Counted from the first letter of the stretch, positions 12,892-26,313 are shown. The stretch is DNA of 64,000 bases from Ephydatia muelleri (GCA_013339895.1 JABACO010000004.1:5511497-5575496), one strand, 5' to 3'. Notes: a model not told the origin generated them from the letters alone. Program-made: numbers and translations.

Positions 12892-14926
12892 CAACTAGTT
12901 TTATAGATGACATAGGAAGCATTATTACTGCTGAAATGGCACCAAAAGAAATTGAAGACAAAGTGAAAAAACTTAGCAGTGCGCAGAAATTTCATTTATT
13001 GAAGCATCATGTTGTTCCAATGACGATTTTGTCTTCCCAACTAAGTTCTATGGAGGATGCCAAGGTCTTTCCAGTTACGATAGTTGAAGGAATATCCATG
13101 GATGGTGGATTATATGGTCCTTGATGGAGCATTCTGTATTTCATGTGCCTTGTTTGCAAATGATGGAAAAGGTCTTGGCACACTAGTGAACCATCCTTTC
13201 ACTAAATGGCACAAAAAGAAAGCTAAAGTACATCCACACACAACCTTTAAGTATCACCATGCAGGTGGCACTTGCCATTGGAGACCAATTCATAGTCAGC
13301 ATTGAAAACCCAGTTTCTGTGATGCATGATAAGAGAACATTGTAAGGAACAGGCACATTGTCAAATGCATAGCAGAGCGTGTCTTGTTCTGTGAAAGGCA
13401 GTGCATCCCACTTCAAGGGGACAATAAAGGTGGTTTGGATAAGAGAAATCCAGGAAACTTTTTATCCTTGTTGCGCATGATGTCTAACCGTGATGATATT
13501 CTAAGAAAGCATGTAGAGCAGCCAATGTTTAAAACTGCTACCTACGTCTCTCCTACAATCCAAAATGAAATAATTCACATCATTGGAAAACACCTCATAC
13601 AGGCAAGGCTTGTTAAAGATATCAAAAATGCTGAATTTTTTACCATCATGGCTGATGATGTTACATCACACAATGTTGAACAGATGGCCCTGTGTGTAAG
13701 ATTTGTTGATGAACACCAAAACATTAGGGAAGAATTCTTACAGTTTTCCAAACCTCTAAGGACGACTGGTTATCATTTGGCAGAAGAAATCAAATCTGCT
13801 TTGCAAGAACTGCGCATCAAACTGAAAAATATGAGAGGTCAGAGATACGATGGTGCAGCATCAATGAGCAGTACTCGTGTAGGTGTTCAGGCAAGAATAA
13901 TGCAAGGTGCTCCAAAAGCATTTTATATTCACTGTAGTGGACATTGTTTAAATCTTGTATTATCACATTCATGTGCTCTACCTGCTGTTAGGAACATGAT
14001 TGAACATGATTGCTAAAGAGGGAGGTGAAAAATTATAAATATATAGACTGAAGATGCACATACATATGCAATGCGTAATGTAACAACTTACCCCTCCAGA
14101 ATCTGTACCCTAACCTTCACAAAGGTTTATGCAGGTGCAGTAATCTCGTCAATTAGTCTTTAATGAAATTTCATCAGAAACAGTCCAAAAAAAGGAATGA
14201 TCTTTTGACTTTTATTGTTCATCACGGTGTCACTGAAGAATCAAAACACAAACCATTGCTTGAACTGTGCAGAACTAGATGGGCTGAACGACATGAAACA
14301 CACTCATTTCTATCAAACATATGTTTATTTGGTGAAGTCCGTTGAAGTCATAGCATATGATCTTCATAGAGATGATTAACAAGATGGCAAGTATGCAACA
14401 GACTGGGATTACAAATCAAAGCAAGAAGCTTCTAGTCTGCTGGCCTCGATAACTTCCTTTGATTGTATCATCACTTTCCTGACTATTTATCAGATGCTGT
14501 CACACTTGGAAGGTATCACTGTCAAGCTTCAAAGCAAGGCTATTGACATATTAGACGCAAATGAAATGGTAAGTAGCTAGGATGGTAATTTTTACATGAT
14601 GCCTTTTTTGCTGGTAATTCACAGTTAATACAATATACGTTCTGAGTACATATAAATAAAACCATGCATCATTTGTAATATACAGATTGTGGATATCAAA
14701 TCTCTGTACAAAGAGTACAGACGGAACATAACAGATGAATACCACATCATCTATCAGCACGCAATCAGGATGGCAGAAGCAGTGGATATTCAGCCATCAC
14801 AACTTAGGGTTGCTGGAAAGCAGAAGCACAGACAGAATACCAAAGCTGATACACCTGAGCAGTACTAACTGCATGGAATTCCATTTACTGACCATTTAAT
14901 CATGGAATTGGATGAACAGTTTTCAG
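12892..14926 (+). pseudogene. hAT transposase with DUF4371-type core, decayed (copy 2)
   Basis: The longest open piece (13384-14016) encodes the hAT core. It reads FLSLLRMMSNRDDILRKHV, then EFFTIMADDVTSHNVEQM (catalytic-type Asp), LRIKLKNMRGQRYDGAASMS, and HCSGHCLNLVLSHSC with the conserved CxxH-like block. At 14170-14340 it continues with LLELCRTRWAERH. After a probable intron (14570-14685) come VDIKSLYKEYRRNI and VAGKQKHRQN, then a stop in the PEQY segment and a last LIMELDEQFSG. Upstream exon 12892-13120 carries FIDDIGSIITAEM. Intact splice-like junctions remain at 12891/12892 and 14926/14927. Frameshifts near 13120-13380 and 14345 and the stop at about 14867 show decay. A domesticated descendant is possible but unlikely. 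Confidence 0.8.
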
Positions 14927-15064
14927 GTAAGATGCAAGGACATAATATAATAATAGGAAATGTTAGCTCACACTATAATACAATGTAATTACCAACTTCT
15001 GGACTTCCTGGCTACTGGCCTGTATTGTATGTGTGCATGTATTTGCATATACATGATGTATTCC

Positions 15065-15235
15065 TCTGCAAGATCTGAGATACCATATTAATGTAGTGAC
15101 CAATGTCTCCAACCATCTTCTCTAACCGTTCCTTCTGGAGGGTCAGTGCTGTTGTCTTGGACATTGAAATGATCTGATAATAGTGTTTTGTCCTTCTTCC
15201 AATGGCCAAGAAAGCATTTCTTTTGGAGACCCAAT
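15065..15235 (-). pseudogene. TRIM coiled-coil exon fragment
   Basis: On the minus strand this reads TTALTLQKERLEKMVGDIGHY followed by a MVSQILQ segment, nearly the same as residues in the coiled coil of the TRIM gene at 48996. About 60 nt around the TINQAFETLQQT region are deleted and a frame change follows. It is an isolated shred of about 170 bp. Confidence 0.8.
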
Positions 15236-15339
15236 TCATCTATGCTACATTATGCTTCGTTAAGTAGATATCACAATTGAATGCAAAAGTTTTCAAAAAT
15301 CATTCAAATATTAGGGCCAAAGGGAGCATGATTGGGGCA

Positions 15340-15920
15340 GACAAGGTCATGCAGGGAAATATGATTTTTTTAAAACTGTTTCATCATTCAGTTGCCATCA
15401 ACATAAAGTGATTTTTCGCTGCGTGCTGCTCATGGCCTCTTAACTAACGTCAAATTGAGCGCCATTTTGGAAATAAAAATTAATAATTGTAACTAACGCT
15501 CCATTTTCTATGGCAGAATCGAAAATACATGTAGGCCAGAACTGGTACAATACTGAATATCCACAAGAGAATGCAACTTCTAATTGAAAGTCTTACAGTT
15601 GCCAGCAACAGATATCTAAGACAGAATCATCAGATAAGGAAAGTGATGCAAGAATAGGAAAAATGATGTGCAAAGTGTCGCAGTTGATCAAGCAACAGAA
15701 CTAAGTTCATGACAGTCTAGGAGAATTGAAATAATGACATCATTGAGCAGAAGAATTTCACCAACACAACTGCTAGGGTATATGTCATAAAATAATGGTA
15801 TGTGATGAAGTTATTCCATGAGCAATCAGTATTGACAGGGCTTTGGGTTAATCTGACCCCATAGTAAGGAGTTACTGTCAAACAATTAAGGCACACCCTT
15901 GTCCACAAAGGCAAAAGGTT
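15340..15920 (+). repeat. dispersed repeat, copy B
   Basis: Second copy of the 6990-7660 repeat, more decayed. The open frame of copy A is interrupted. Both copies end at the same TTGTCCACAAAGGCAAA. Confidence 0.7.
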
Positions 15921-16144
15921 AACAGTTGTTGCCTCTCATTAGAAAAGCACTGGATCACTGGCATTAGTAGAGTCCTTTATGTTACACTGCAATCATCACT
16001 GGCTGGAATGACACAGAAACAGGTAAGGTGATCAAGGTTTACAATACATTAGGCAGTGTAAACAAAGTCACAGAGGACATGCATGTAGAAGCAAATACAC
16101 ACCTACTGCATGCACCAGGTCTGCTCTGGTTGCACAAACACATA

Positions 16145-16262
16145 GACTACCAAATGTGCACAACCCTACATGTAATTAAACTTACAACCAGATGACCACA
16201 TCACGTGCCATACATGTTGGGAGGAGCTAAGTTTCTGTCACGTTTGCTGTATCTCCCTCCCT
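16145..16262 (+). repeat. dispersed repeat pair, copy 1
   Basis: Matches 17740-17832: GACTACCAAATGTG, then GTTGGGAGGAGCT, TTTCTGTC and CTGTA.CTCC.TCCC in the same order. Non-coding; 15921-18440 otherwise shows no gene. Confidence 0.55.
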
Positions 16263-17200
16263 ATATGTTTAGCATATCACACTCCCACTTTCCCGTCACA
16301 CCACCAGATTGGGTAATGGTTCACTGTGCACACTGCCACTCATACATGACTTCTATGCAGGGGTGGGCGTTAGAAGGGTAGGTGAACAGACTATACTTTT
16401 CAACCAATTACACCACTCTGATACTCACATTCACTGATGCCAATGTTGTTCTTGAGACCTCCACACGTTTTCACAGAGATATGGTCCCTAATCAAACATC
16501 TTGCATGTCTTGTCTGTTCCAAATAATATCATGTCACATTCTGGAACAGCAAGAAGAGATGTAAGGAAGGGTGAGGAGGAGGTGGGAGAGGAAAGGGCAG
16601 AAATGATATAGCAAAATGGAAGTGATAGAAATGACAGTGTGGATGATATAGAAACCTCCCAGTGCCCCTCCCCTTCTCTCAATATACCACAGGGGGAAGT
16701 GATCTCTCATCCATGCCTCAACAATACCCTCACATACCTCTCAGCCACTCCCACCTCTCCGTAGATCACACTTCCTCCCCTCCACACTCTGTTGCAGGCA
16801 TTCAAACCAATCAGTGGGCACGTGTCTGTACATGCCTAGAGATGGCTGCTCTGCAATGTGGTTACATGTACTGTACAGTGTACATCTACCAGCAGTTCTG
16901 TACTGTGCAGTTATCCATGAATCACATATGACAATCATATCATGTACAGGTACCATGTTAATGAACAATCAAGGTCACATGTTCCATTCATATCACATGA
17001 CCACATCACACAAATACATTCAACACTCACAACATATCCTCAGCCAGACAAAGCTTACTTTAGTTGAGATGCGTGTATAACAGTCCTTGATGTTTGCACA
17101 GCAATTGAGGATTGCATAGTATACACAAGATCACAGATCGAGGACATACATGTAGGAGATACCTATACACCTACATGTACTGTATATGCACCACACAGGT

Positions 17201-17330
17201 ATCCAAGATGTGCGTTCTAAATATAACTACAACCACCTCACATCAACATTCATCCAGTGTTGTGCACTTATTGCTAACAGCCATTGCCACTCCCCCTCCC
17301 TCCCACACTATCCTCCTGTTACTCCAACCT
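17201..17330. repeat. dispersed non-coding repeat, copy 2
   Basis: Counterpart of 1-125, sharing GTGCACTTATTGCTAACA and the adjoining pyrimidine-rich block. Confidence 0.6.
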
Positions 17331-17739
17331 CTCTCCACCCATGTGCATCGCAACTTATGTAAGCTTTGTCTAGGCAAGGTGTGTGTGTGTGTGTTTGTAT
17401 GTGCTTAGGTGTGGTTGTGTGTGAATGTGTGTGTGAATAAGTGTGTGTAGGTGTAGGCATTTGTTGTGTGTATTTTGTGCCTGGATGTGATCATGTGATC
17501 TGATATGAATAAAAAATGTGTCCTTTTGGTTAAACGTATAAGCTGTGTATTACTATCTCTCCCCTTTAATTTGCTTCATGCCTTTCCCATTATCACTCCT
17601 GCTCCTCCCTCTCCCCAACCCTCCCACCTTCTCTTCCCCTTTCAATTAAGTATATTCTTACTGATGTCACTGTCAAGGAACCTTCCAGCCAACAAAACAT
17701 ATCAAAACACAAACATAAAAGTGTGTTTGCATGTGTCTG

Positions 17740-17832
17740 ACTACCAAATGTGATCTAAAAACCTCTGAGCTATGCAGCCAATGGCTGTTGGGAGGAGCTC
17801 ACTTTCTGTCTAATTCACTGTACCTCCTTCCC
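17740..17832 (+). repeat. dispersed repeat pair, copy 2
   Basis: Counterpart of 16145-16262. Immediately downstream, at about 17980, a lone GGGATCGTTTCCGTGAAAAG matches the left terminus of the GGGATC MITE family. Confidence 0.55.
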
Positions 17833-18442
17833 TTGGAACAACTTTGTGTTGTGTGCAGCTGTTTGAATCAGGTGTGGGAGTAATGTATATTCCTGCTTTG
17901 AGGTTTTATTCCAGAATGGTTTCCTCACTGTTCCATTCCCAAGAGGGTGTGTGGGTCACTGAGGAGATTGAAAAGAAATGGGATCGTTTCCGTGAAAAGG
18001 GACATTGCTCATGTTTTACAACTTGTATTAGTTTATTAAATACTAATGATTTGTTTGTGTCAGAAATTTCTTCCCAAGTTATTAAAACAGAATGCAGATT
18101 TATTTAACTAGCAGCTGGATTTGATTTTTAAAGGAATTTTTTCTTGATCATGGAACACCCTGTAATTATAATCAATTAGATACAACAAAAAGCCATAAAC
18201 ATATAACAGAATAGCTAGTTATTAGGTTTTATCAGTTTTTTCATCAATAAATTTCAAACCAGTCATTCAAGATACATAGTGACCACCATAATTCTTAATG
18301 GCACTTTAGTCAGTTGGCTAAAACTGTAACTAAAATTTAATTAACTAATTCTGCTGCAGTGTTATTAATGATGAAACAGTTCATTTCTGAGCTCTTAATT
18401 ATGAGTACATCTGCATATTTACATTATTATTAAATTATATAT

Positions 18443-18671
18443 GGGATCCTTTCTGCAAAAAGAGATCTAGCGCATACATTATAAAATCTCCGGTACGAGC
18501 AATAGAAATGTAACACTTGCATTAAAATGTATGGCTAATTAAAAATTCAGAGTCTTACAACTCCATGATTGATACTCCAATTCTCAGTGTGTAAGAAGTA
18601 ATGCGTAGAGGGCATTCCATTATCAAAAAAAAAAAAAAAAAAAAAAATCTTGAAATGAAAACAAACATGAA
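18443..18671 (+). mobile_element. GGGATC-ended MITE, copy 1
   Basis: Starts GGGATCCTTTCTGC and shares the central blocks CAATAGAAATG, AACACTTGCATT, CTTACAACTCCATG and GTAGAGG.CATT with 22620 and 31214. A run of A interrupts the right part and the right terminus is degraded. No ORF. Confidence 0.75.
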
Positions 18672-20200
18672 TGACATGGAGAAATTGCTTACTGTTAGAG
18701 TTGCCAAATACAGAGGCTGTTGGATTGAAATGGACTCGCTCCGAAGAAGGAATGATAGAAAATGTTGATCACGTGCAATTGATCCTGATGCCTACCAACG
18801 TTATTGAACTAACAGAGCATCAGGGCCTAGAGCACTAGTGGTCACAATTGCAACTGGAACGAAATGATGAGACCTAGATAACAATGCATACTGGTTGCTT
18901 ACCATATGGCTTACATAGACTACATGTAGTGGGCTCAAGGATTGAAGGCACGTTCAGCAGCTAGTAACCTGTGTATGAGGGTATTGATTGCAGGATGCCG
19001 TGAAAGACATCCAACTCAATTATTTTAATAATGTTATTTTTAGTTACTTAGAAGATAAGCATAAAATTTGTCATAATGCAAGTTAATTATTTAGCAACCT
19101 GGATTTATTTATAAAGGAATTTTCCTGATTTTAGGACACCCTTTAAGTGCTGTATCACTTAGCATTCATCAGCCCCAAGACAGTAAGGATCTGTATCCTT
19201 ATACTGCAATACTAACCTGGGGAACTCCACAGAGGACATTTTTACAAATCTTCTCATTGAGTCAATGGATAGAACAGAATTGGGAAATCATAATGGATAT
19301 TTTATGGCATTTTTCCTAAAATGAAAAAGTGCTAGAAATTGTCAAAGAAAAAGTAGTGATTACAGTCATTATGTAATGCCGTAAGACATGGTTCACATTG
19401 ACGTAGTTAACTAATGAATACATACAGTGGATGATATACCTGGGCCCACATTCGGAGCTGTAAGGTGAGTTCACGAGATCATTCTCACAGGTGGGGTTTA
19501 GCAAAGCCATTGTTAGAAATGTCTCTAAGTCAAAGGTGGCAGTTGAGCTGTATAGCCACCTCAGCCTGTCTCTGAGCAGCCAACACACGTTACATCCTGA
19601 CCCACTCCTACTAGTATCCCTCAAAGCCTGAACAGAGAAATGAACACATATCCCATTCATATGTACTGCATATGTACTCATCACACATGCACACATATGC
19701 ATCTCGTGCTACCTCTAAGCACAGTCTATACATTCACGGCACCCAGTACACCAATCAGATGCCTCCCAAACAAAATGATGTGCACATATGAATACATCAT
19801 GTATATGCAATACTTATGAGTATATGCAAATACATATGCAAATACGTATGAGTATTATACAAATCAAGTGGTATACATTTAAGTGGTGATGCATACACAA
19901 AATGGACAGGCGTAGTTAGGTGTATATTGTGTTTGGTTTTCAAAGTATTACATGGATTACCTGATCGGATGTTTCGAAGGAGTATTAGCGGTTCATGAAG
20001 GAGAATGGCATTAAACACACGCGGTGAGCACCATATTATCCCTCTTCGAATGGTCTTGCAGAGCGATTTGTGCAGACTTTGAAGAGTGCCTAGAAGCGTA
20101 TGATATTTAGGGTTGGTTTATCATGTTTACCTAGCGGTTAAATTGATACATACGGCACTACATCAACAATTACGTAGCAACAACCGTAGCAACGGCACAG
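18672..20200. other. no gene recognised
   Basis: AT-rich, with scattered stops in all frames. The minus ORF at 19316-19702 has no recognisable domain. Confidence 0.4.
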
Positions 20201-20214
20201 CGAAGTGCCTTCAT

Positions 20215-20435
20215 GTCTTTTAGCACCACCCTGCTACCTCTACTTCAAATCCAAGATGGAGGTTCTGAGTGAAAACACTGGCCCCTCCCACTGGGATGCT
20301 GGTGTTTTGTTCTCGATGGGACATTGGAACATTTGTTGCATGGAAACCACTTTTCTCTATCGGCATTATTGTAGGGCTTTAAACACACACGACATATTGT
20401 GCAATGAAAAGGTTTTTCCAAAACCATTCTGCAGA
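20215..20435 (-). pseudogene. TRIM RING-exon fragment
   Basis: On the minus strand, EKPFHCTICRVCLKPYNN matches the RING start of the TRIM gene at 48996 (EKPFPHITCGVCSKPYND). The sequence from the last RING cysteines to the post-RING segment is close to identical at the nucleotide level. Roughly 95 nt encoding the central RING (PCLHSFCLQC) are deleted and the frame is lost after that. This is a comparatively young shred. Confidence 0.85.
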
Positions 20436-21035
20436 TAGGGATGAAAACAAAATTTGTTTTTTAATTTTTGTCGTAGCTCAAAATGTTAAAAAGGTATTTA
20501 CGATTGATTCATACGATCTAATCTTATGTACAGTACATGAATAATATCTGCATCTTGTCAATAAATTATTTTCATTGCTGTGACATACAATGGACACCCC
20601 AGGCATATCAGTTTCATTCTTTATATGTTCCATGAAACAACTATTAGCCCTCCAGTATAAGTTCAAATTTTATGCAATTACAAGACGTAACGCGGAAAAG
20701 CCAAAGTATATTTATCCCCACCGCGCGTTTCTGTTCGCAATAGTGTTCTCGCTCGTACGCTATTGTGTTCGTATGGCACTCTTTAGCAGCACGTCAAATC
20801 CATTAATGATTGATGTCAAATAATGTTCTGTTTAATCAGCGTACAATATGATACCACAGTAAAACAAAGTGCACTTAATCATTTGCACTTGATTCTAAAG
20901 TCAAATCAATAATTGTAATGATTTCAATTATGTTTTGTTGCTATGGCAAATGCACAAAAGATTAGAATATGTACAGCGCGCGGTTTTATCTACGTTACTC
21001 TACAGTTACACGCCGAATCAATGTCTGACACAACC

Positions 21036-21101
21036 TAGTCTCGTACCCAGACCCACATCGCAGCTGCCCGCAGCTGCGATGTGGGTCTGGGTACGAGACT
21101 A
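21036..21101. mobile_element. 66-bp palindromic MITE, TAGTCTCG family
   Basis: A perfect hairpin from TAGTCTCGTACCCAGACCCA to its reverse complement. It is flanked by the 9-bp direct repeat GACACAACC (21027-21035 and 21102-21110). The flank plus the element's last five bases is then repeated once more, ending near 21138. Confidence 0.95.
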
Positions 21102-21246
21102 GACACAACCCTACGCTAGACTAGACACAACCCTACGCATGCCACGCGTGCATAACAATTTACACACCAAAATGGCGTTTTCGGCTATCGCTATACTGTT
21201 GTCAAACGCTTAGCTTAGAGTTCCAAAGTCATAGTCGGTTAAAAAA

Positions 21247-21285
<39 letters not shown>

Positions 21286-21322
21286 TTTGCCTCTCTTGAC
21301 CCCCCCCCCCCCCCCCCCCCCC
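21247..21322. repeat. poly-G / poly-C inverted tract
   Basis: About 37 G (21247-21283), then GCATTTGCCTCTCTTGA, then 22 C. It can fold on itself and resembles the G/C-rich ends of hAT-like MITEs. Confidence 0.85.
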
Positions 21323-21734
21323 GTCCCCCCCTCTCTGGCTCTGCGGTCCCTGCAATTGTTCCGTCTTGGCAATTATTTACCTGTTCTTTTCGCGTTTTTG
21401 AGCGTGTTACTTAAGAACAATCGAGATGGCGAGGGTTACGCCACGTGAAGATTTTTGTGCATTCATGAAAATGAATTAAGTCAGTTCAATAAGCTTTACT
21501 AAAGATTATGCAGCCGGGGTCACTTAATATGTGGATGTGCCATGTTTCAGTTCAGGTTATAAAGTACTATTATGGCGCTAATGTTTACTTAACTTTTAAG
21601 GATATTTACCCTATCTCCTTGGGATGTTTATTGATTTCACGCTCTCATTTCAAACGGAACTTTTACATACAAACAATTGCATTGGAGACGAGATCAATTC
21701 AGCACACCCTCTCTAAGAGCTCCACCCCTTCCTG

Positions 21735-21790
21735 TTGCACTGGTGCAGATGGAGGTGGCAGAGCAAGTGGCACATCTGGTGAAGGTGACA
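21735..21790 (+). repeat. 60-bp segment shared with 59805-59865 (inverted)
   Basis: GGTGCAGATGGAGGTGGCAG and the following AGTGGCACATCTGGTGAAGG recur on the opposite strand beside an NHL fragment at 59.7 kb. This suggests copied TRIM-NHL flanking sequence. Confidence 0.75.
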
Positions 21791-22094
21791 AAACGGGTGC
21801 TATTGGTGTCCTTCTGGAGATGACTGGTGCTGGAAAGGAACATTAAGTAGATTCCGCGAATGACAAGTATGAAATCCACATCATCAGAAAAGCACCTACA
21901 TTTTGCATATAATTAGCAAAAAAAAGGATCTCTGACATCAAACTCATTAGAATAACAGAATTACATGCAGTGCAAGCAATTATCACCGAGGTCATGCAGG
22001 ATGGCTATTACAATCCATAGACAGCTCCGTGAGCATCTCAAGTCACCTATACATATAGCACCAAATCTACAGCCCATTAATGACACAAGGATCA

Positions 22095-22238
22095 GAGATC
22101 ACATTATAATCTTGTTGCCAAGTGGAGCACCCATGCCAGGTAAAACACCATGGCATAACAGTGATCACCTGAGCATCAGATGACGCGCATGTGACCAGGC
22201 AATCATCATATCCAGCATACACTTCCAACGCATTAACA
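22095..22238 (+). repeat. direct repeat of about 145 bp, copy 1
   Basis: Matches 22836-22974: GGATCAGAGATCAC, AATCTTG, GTAAAACAC, then ATCAGATGACGCGCATGTGA. The GGGATC MITE copy 2 lies between the two copies. Confidence 0.85.
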
Positions 22239-22619
22239 TATTTGACAGATTCTTACTTTTCATCCTGAGCTTGATTGACATTGGATTACTGAAGCAGTGA
22301 TACTAACACTATAAGAATGAAGCACTATAAGAATGAAGTTGATAGCGATCATCATGGCATAGCAAACAACCTTGACCAACACTAACCATTAATGAAACTC
22401 AACATGCACAATCACATGCCCAGCTAACCCCTCCCATGGCACCACAATGATCACATGATGACATACATACTAAACAAGCATATCACACCCTCAAACAAAC
22501 CTGCAAACACAGCTGTTAACTGAGACTGCACAAATCCTTTCATCTTCATCACACCAAAAGGTTGCCTGTTGAAATGAAATCAGACGAGTTATTATGCAAA
22601 TAATCATATGGCAAAAAAT

Positions 22620-22830
22620 GGGATTGTTTCCGCGAAACAGGACAGAGTACAATCATTATAAAATTTCCAGTACGCGCAGTATAAATGCAACACTTGCATT
22701 GAAACGTATGGCTGATTACAAAATAGTGCCTTACAACTCCATGGCACACCCCCTTCTTAGTACGTAAAAGCAATGTATAGAGGACATTCTGACTTCTAGA
22801 ATAGGTCTATCAAAAAATTGCGTTCAACTG
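22620..22830 (+). mobile_element. GGGATC-ended MITE, copy 2
   Basis: Starts GGGATTGTTTCCGCGAAA and shares the internal blocks with copies at 18443 and 31214, including ACTTCTAGAATA before the right end. Confidence 0.75.
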
Positions 22831-22835
22831 TGAGG

Positions 22836-22974
22836 ATCAGAGATCACGTGATAATCTTGGTGCTCAACGGACCACCAGTACCCAGTAAAACACGGAGGTA
22901 CTACATGATCACATGAGAATCAGATGACGCGCATGTGACCAAGCAATCATCACATCCTGCACAGACGTTGACGC
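22836..22974 (+). repeat. direct repeat of about 145 bp, copy 2
   Basis: Second copy of 22095-22238. The tandem arrangement around the MITE could be a duplication into which the MITE inserted. Confidence 0.85.
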
Positions 22975-23681
22975 GGTAGTGATAGGGCTGAACTCTCTTG
23001 CATCAGCTTAAAACACAACAAGATAACACAGCCCTGCACATGCTGGAAGGGAAATAGAAGGAAAAAAAAGAAAAGAAAAGAAAAAAAAAAACGCGAGTGG
23101 TGCTTTGGGCAATCCAGTCGACGGAAACTAGAAAAGTTTTACTTACAAAAACAATAAGCGTTACATTGACAAATCTAAATGTCGACACTCGCAGACCAAA
23201 TTTCATTTCATTACAGCAAACTTCAATCAGCACCCACTCCTCGGACTCTAGATAGTTATACGCAACCATTGCACCCATACTGCATTCACAACTCACCATT
23301 TCTTCTGCCTCACCATCTCTTCTGCCTCACCATTTCTTCTGCCACGAGCGTACGCTAAAACCAAATAAGCACGTGCACAACAAAATGACGCATGCGCAAT
23401 CAAAATGAATTCTTATAAACGCCCTATGTGACTTCTGCATGTACATGCCCTAATCCTTTCTTTGTTAAAGTAGGAAGCAAGCGCACGCAGTACTGATAAT
23501 GGTTCTAGTGAGTACTGTTTCCAAAAAAAAAAAAACCTATGCAGGGGGGTGCGGCGTGCTTTAAATCATATCATTCCCGCGAGCTGTTCAATATAATCGT
23601 ATTTGTTTAGAGCTGGACCTACATCAGGTGCTTGACAATATATGGATTGCCTGCAATTCATTGTAATTATCCGTATACGGT

Positions 23682-24207
23682 ATGAGTCGGACAAAAGCCG
23701 TTGCTAGGAGACGTATACAGCTAGAAATGGCCGTAACCACTCTTCGAGCAGGACGTCCACGATCTGCCCAACCAGAGGTGGGAAGGGAGCAGGTGCTCTC
23801 CTACGAACGCTACCTCAGGTCGCCCAACAGTGACCTGCTGAAAAGACAACAGTCTCGAACGAACGCCCAGAGGGATTGCGCATCGCCTGACGTCGAGCCC
23901 GAGGGCACCGCCAACAGCAAAGGTGCAGGAGCGGTAGAACCACTCGCGGGGATAGACGGCGACGTGCCCGTATCAGCTGCCAAGTCAAACGCGAGCGTGC
24001 AGACGGAGAATTACGGACGGGCCGGTGGTGGGAGGAGGCCCGTCACGTCTGCGCGCTTCAGGACGGCCTCGTGCCCAGGTGAATGCATAGTGCAACTACC
24101 ACAGAGGCCTAAGACAGCAGCCGTCGTCACTTCCGAGCATTCCACCCATGCACCAGGTACACCTTTTCTTTGGGTGGGGGGGGGGGCGCATACTGACGCC
24201 ATATACT

Positions 24208-24298
<91 letters not shown>

Positions 24299-26240
24299 AC
24301 ACACAACACCAAGCTAGTTGCATTACTAATTAATGTGTCAATAGCAATACAGTACTATTATTGATACGCTTATCCAATATTTAATTATATTGATGTCGCT
24401 CACACACACACACACACACACACACACCAAGCTAGTTGCATTACTAATTAATGTGTCAATAGCAATACAGTACTATTATTGATACGCTTATCCAATTATT
24501 TAATTATATTGATGTCGCTTATGGATATTAATTTTCATATTCATTTATGTGCACCCTAGTTTCCCCTCCTCCCTCACCCTCCCTGTCCCATCTCTCCCTC
24601 CTCCTCCTCTTCCTCCCTCCCTCCCTCCCTTCCTCCTCCCTCCTCCCTCCCCCTCCTCCTCCTCTCCCTCCCTCCCTCCTCTCTCACCCTCTTGCCCCAT
24701 CTCTCCCTCCTCCTCCCCTTCTTCTCCCCTCCCTCCCTCCCTTCCTCACCCTTCCTGCCCCATCTCTCCCTCCTCCTCCCCTTCTTCTTTCCTCCCCCTC
24801 CCTCCCCCCCTCCCTCCCTCCCTCCCTCCCTCCCTCCCTCCCTCCCTCCATCTCCCTCCTTCCAGGCAAGGCATGGTCATCCCTAGGGTCAAGATTGAAG
24901 TGGGTGGGGTCGGTACCAGATGGAAGTTATTCATTCTTCATGTCATGTGATCAGCACATAGCCAGCGCAGATGGTCGATTAGTGAAAATGGATCAGCTCG
25001 CAACCCAGCCTCACCTGGCAGCTTGGAGGAGGGTGAGAGACTGGCGAGGTCATTCATGTGGTCCACTGCAACCCAAAGGTAGGGTGTGTGTGTGTGGGGG
25101 GTGTGGGTTTGTGTGGGGTATGCAGTAGTGGGTGCATACATATGTAGGTTGTGTAGGATTGGGTAGTGCGAAATGCAAGGAAACAAGTACAGTTCTGGTA
25201 CAGTGGATATGAATTAAATGCTGTAACGAAGCCGTTCTAACATTAGCAAACACAGACTTTCCCCATCTCTGCAAAATATTGTAACGTTGTTAAATGCTCG
25301 ATTTTGAAATCCATGCCCATAGCCTATCCTACCAGTGCATCACATGGGACCTGGTAGCCTATCCTACCAGCACATCACATGGGACCTGATAGCCTATCCT
25401 ACCAGCACATCACATGGGACCTGGTAGCCTATCCTACCAGCACATCACATGGGACCTGATAGCCTATCCTACCAGTGCATCACATGGGACCTGATAGCCT
25501 ATCCTACCAGCACATCACATGGGACCTGGTAGCCTATCCTACCACTAGCCTATCTTGTCCCTCTGACAGAGCTTACACTGAAGCAGGCTGGGAGGACCGT
25601 CTGGCCACACCCCTCTCTCCCGCTCCTACGGGCAGGGAGTCCACACCTGATCCCGTCACCCCCCAACTCAACATCAGGCGCTACCACAGCACTCCGGAGA
25701 TATGGCAGGTGAGCGTGTGTGGGGAGGGGAGGTGGGTGGGGATGTATGGGAGGAGAGGGGAGGTGGGTGGGGATGTATGGGAGGAGAGGGGAGGTGGGTG
25801 GGGATGTATGGGAGGAGTGGGGAGGTGGGGTGGGGATGTATGGGAGGAGAGGGGAGGTGGGTGGGGATGTATGGGAGGAGAGGGGAGGTGGGTGGGGATG
25901 TATGGGAGGAGTGGGGAGGTGGGTGGGGATGTATGGGAGGAGTGGGGAGGTGGGTGGGGATGTATGGGAGGAGAGGGGAGGTGGGTGGGGACCTTACATG
26001 TAGGGAGCTTATAACTCATACTGTTATAATTATATATCTTAAGTGTTGTGTCTTCATTTTTTGAGCCTCATTGCTTGGTGGTGGATGTTATGCAATACCC
26101 TGGCTACTGTGAACACACTTATCTTGTGTGCTTTGGTTCCATTTAGAGTGTCACTCCAGAGTGGGATTTTGTCCAGACAAGAGTGAGGTCACATTGTGGT
26201 GCTGTACAGCCTGGGGTCAACTTGTGAGTGCACTTCGTAC

Positions 26241-26313
<73 letters not shown>

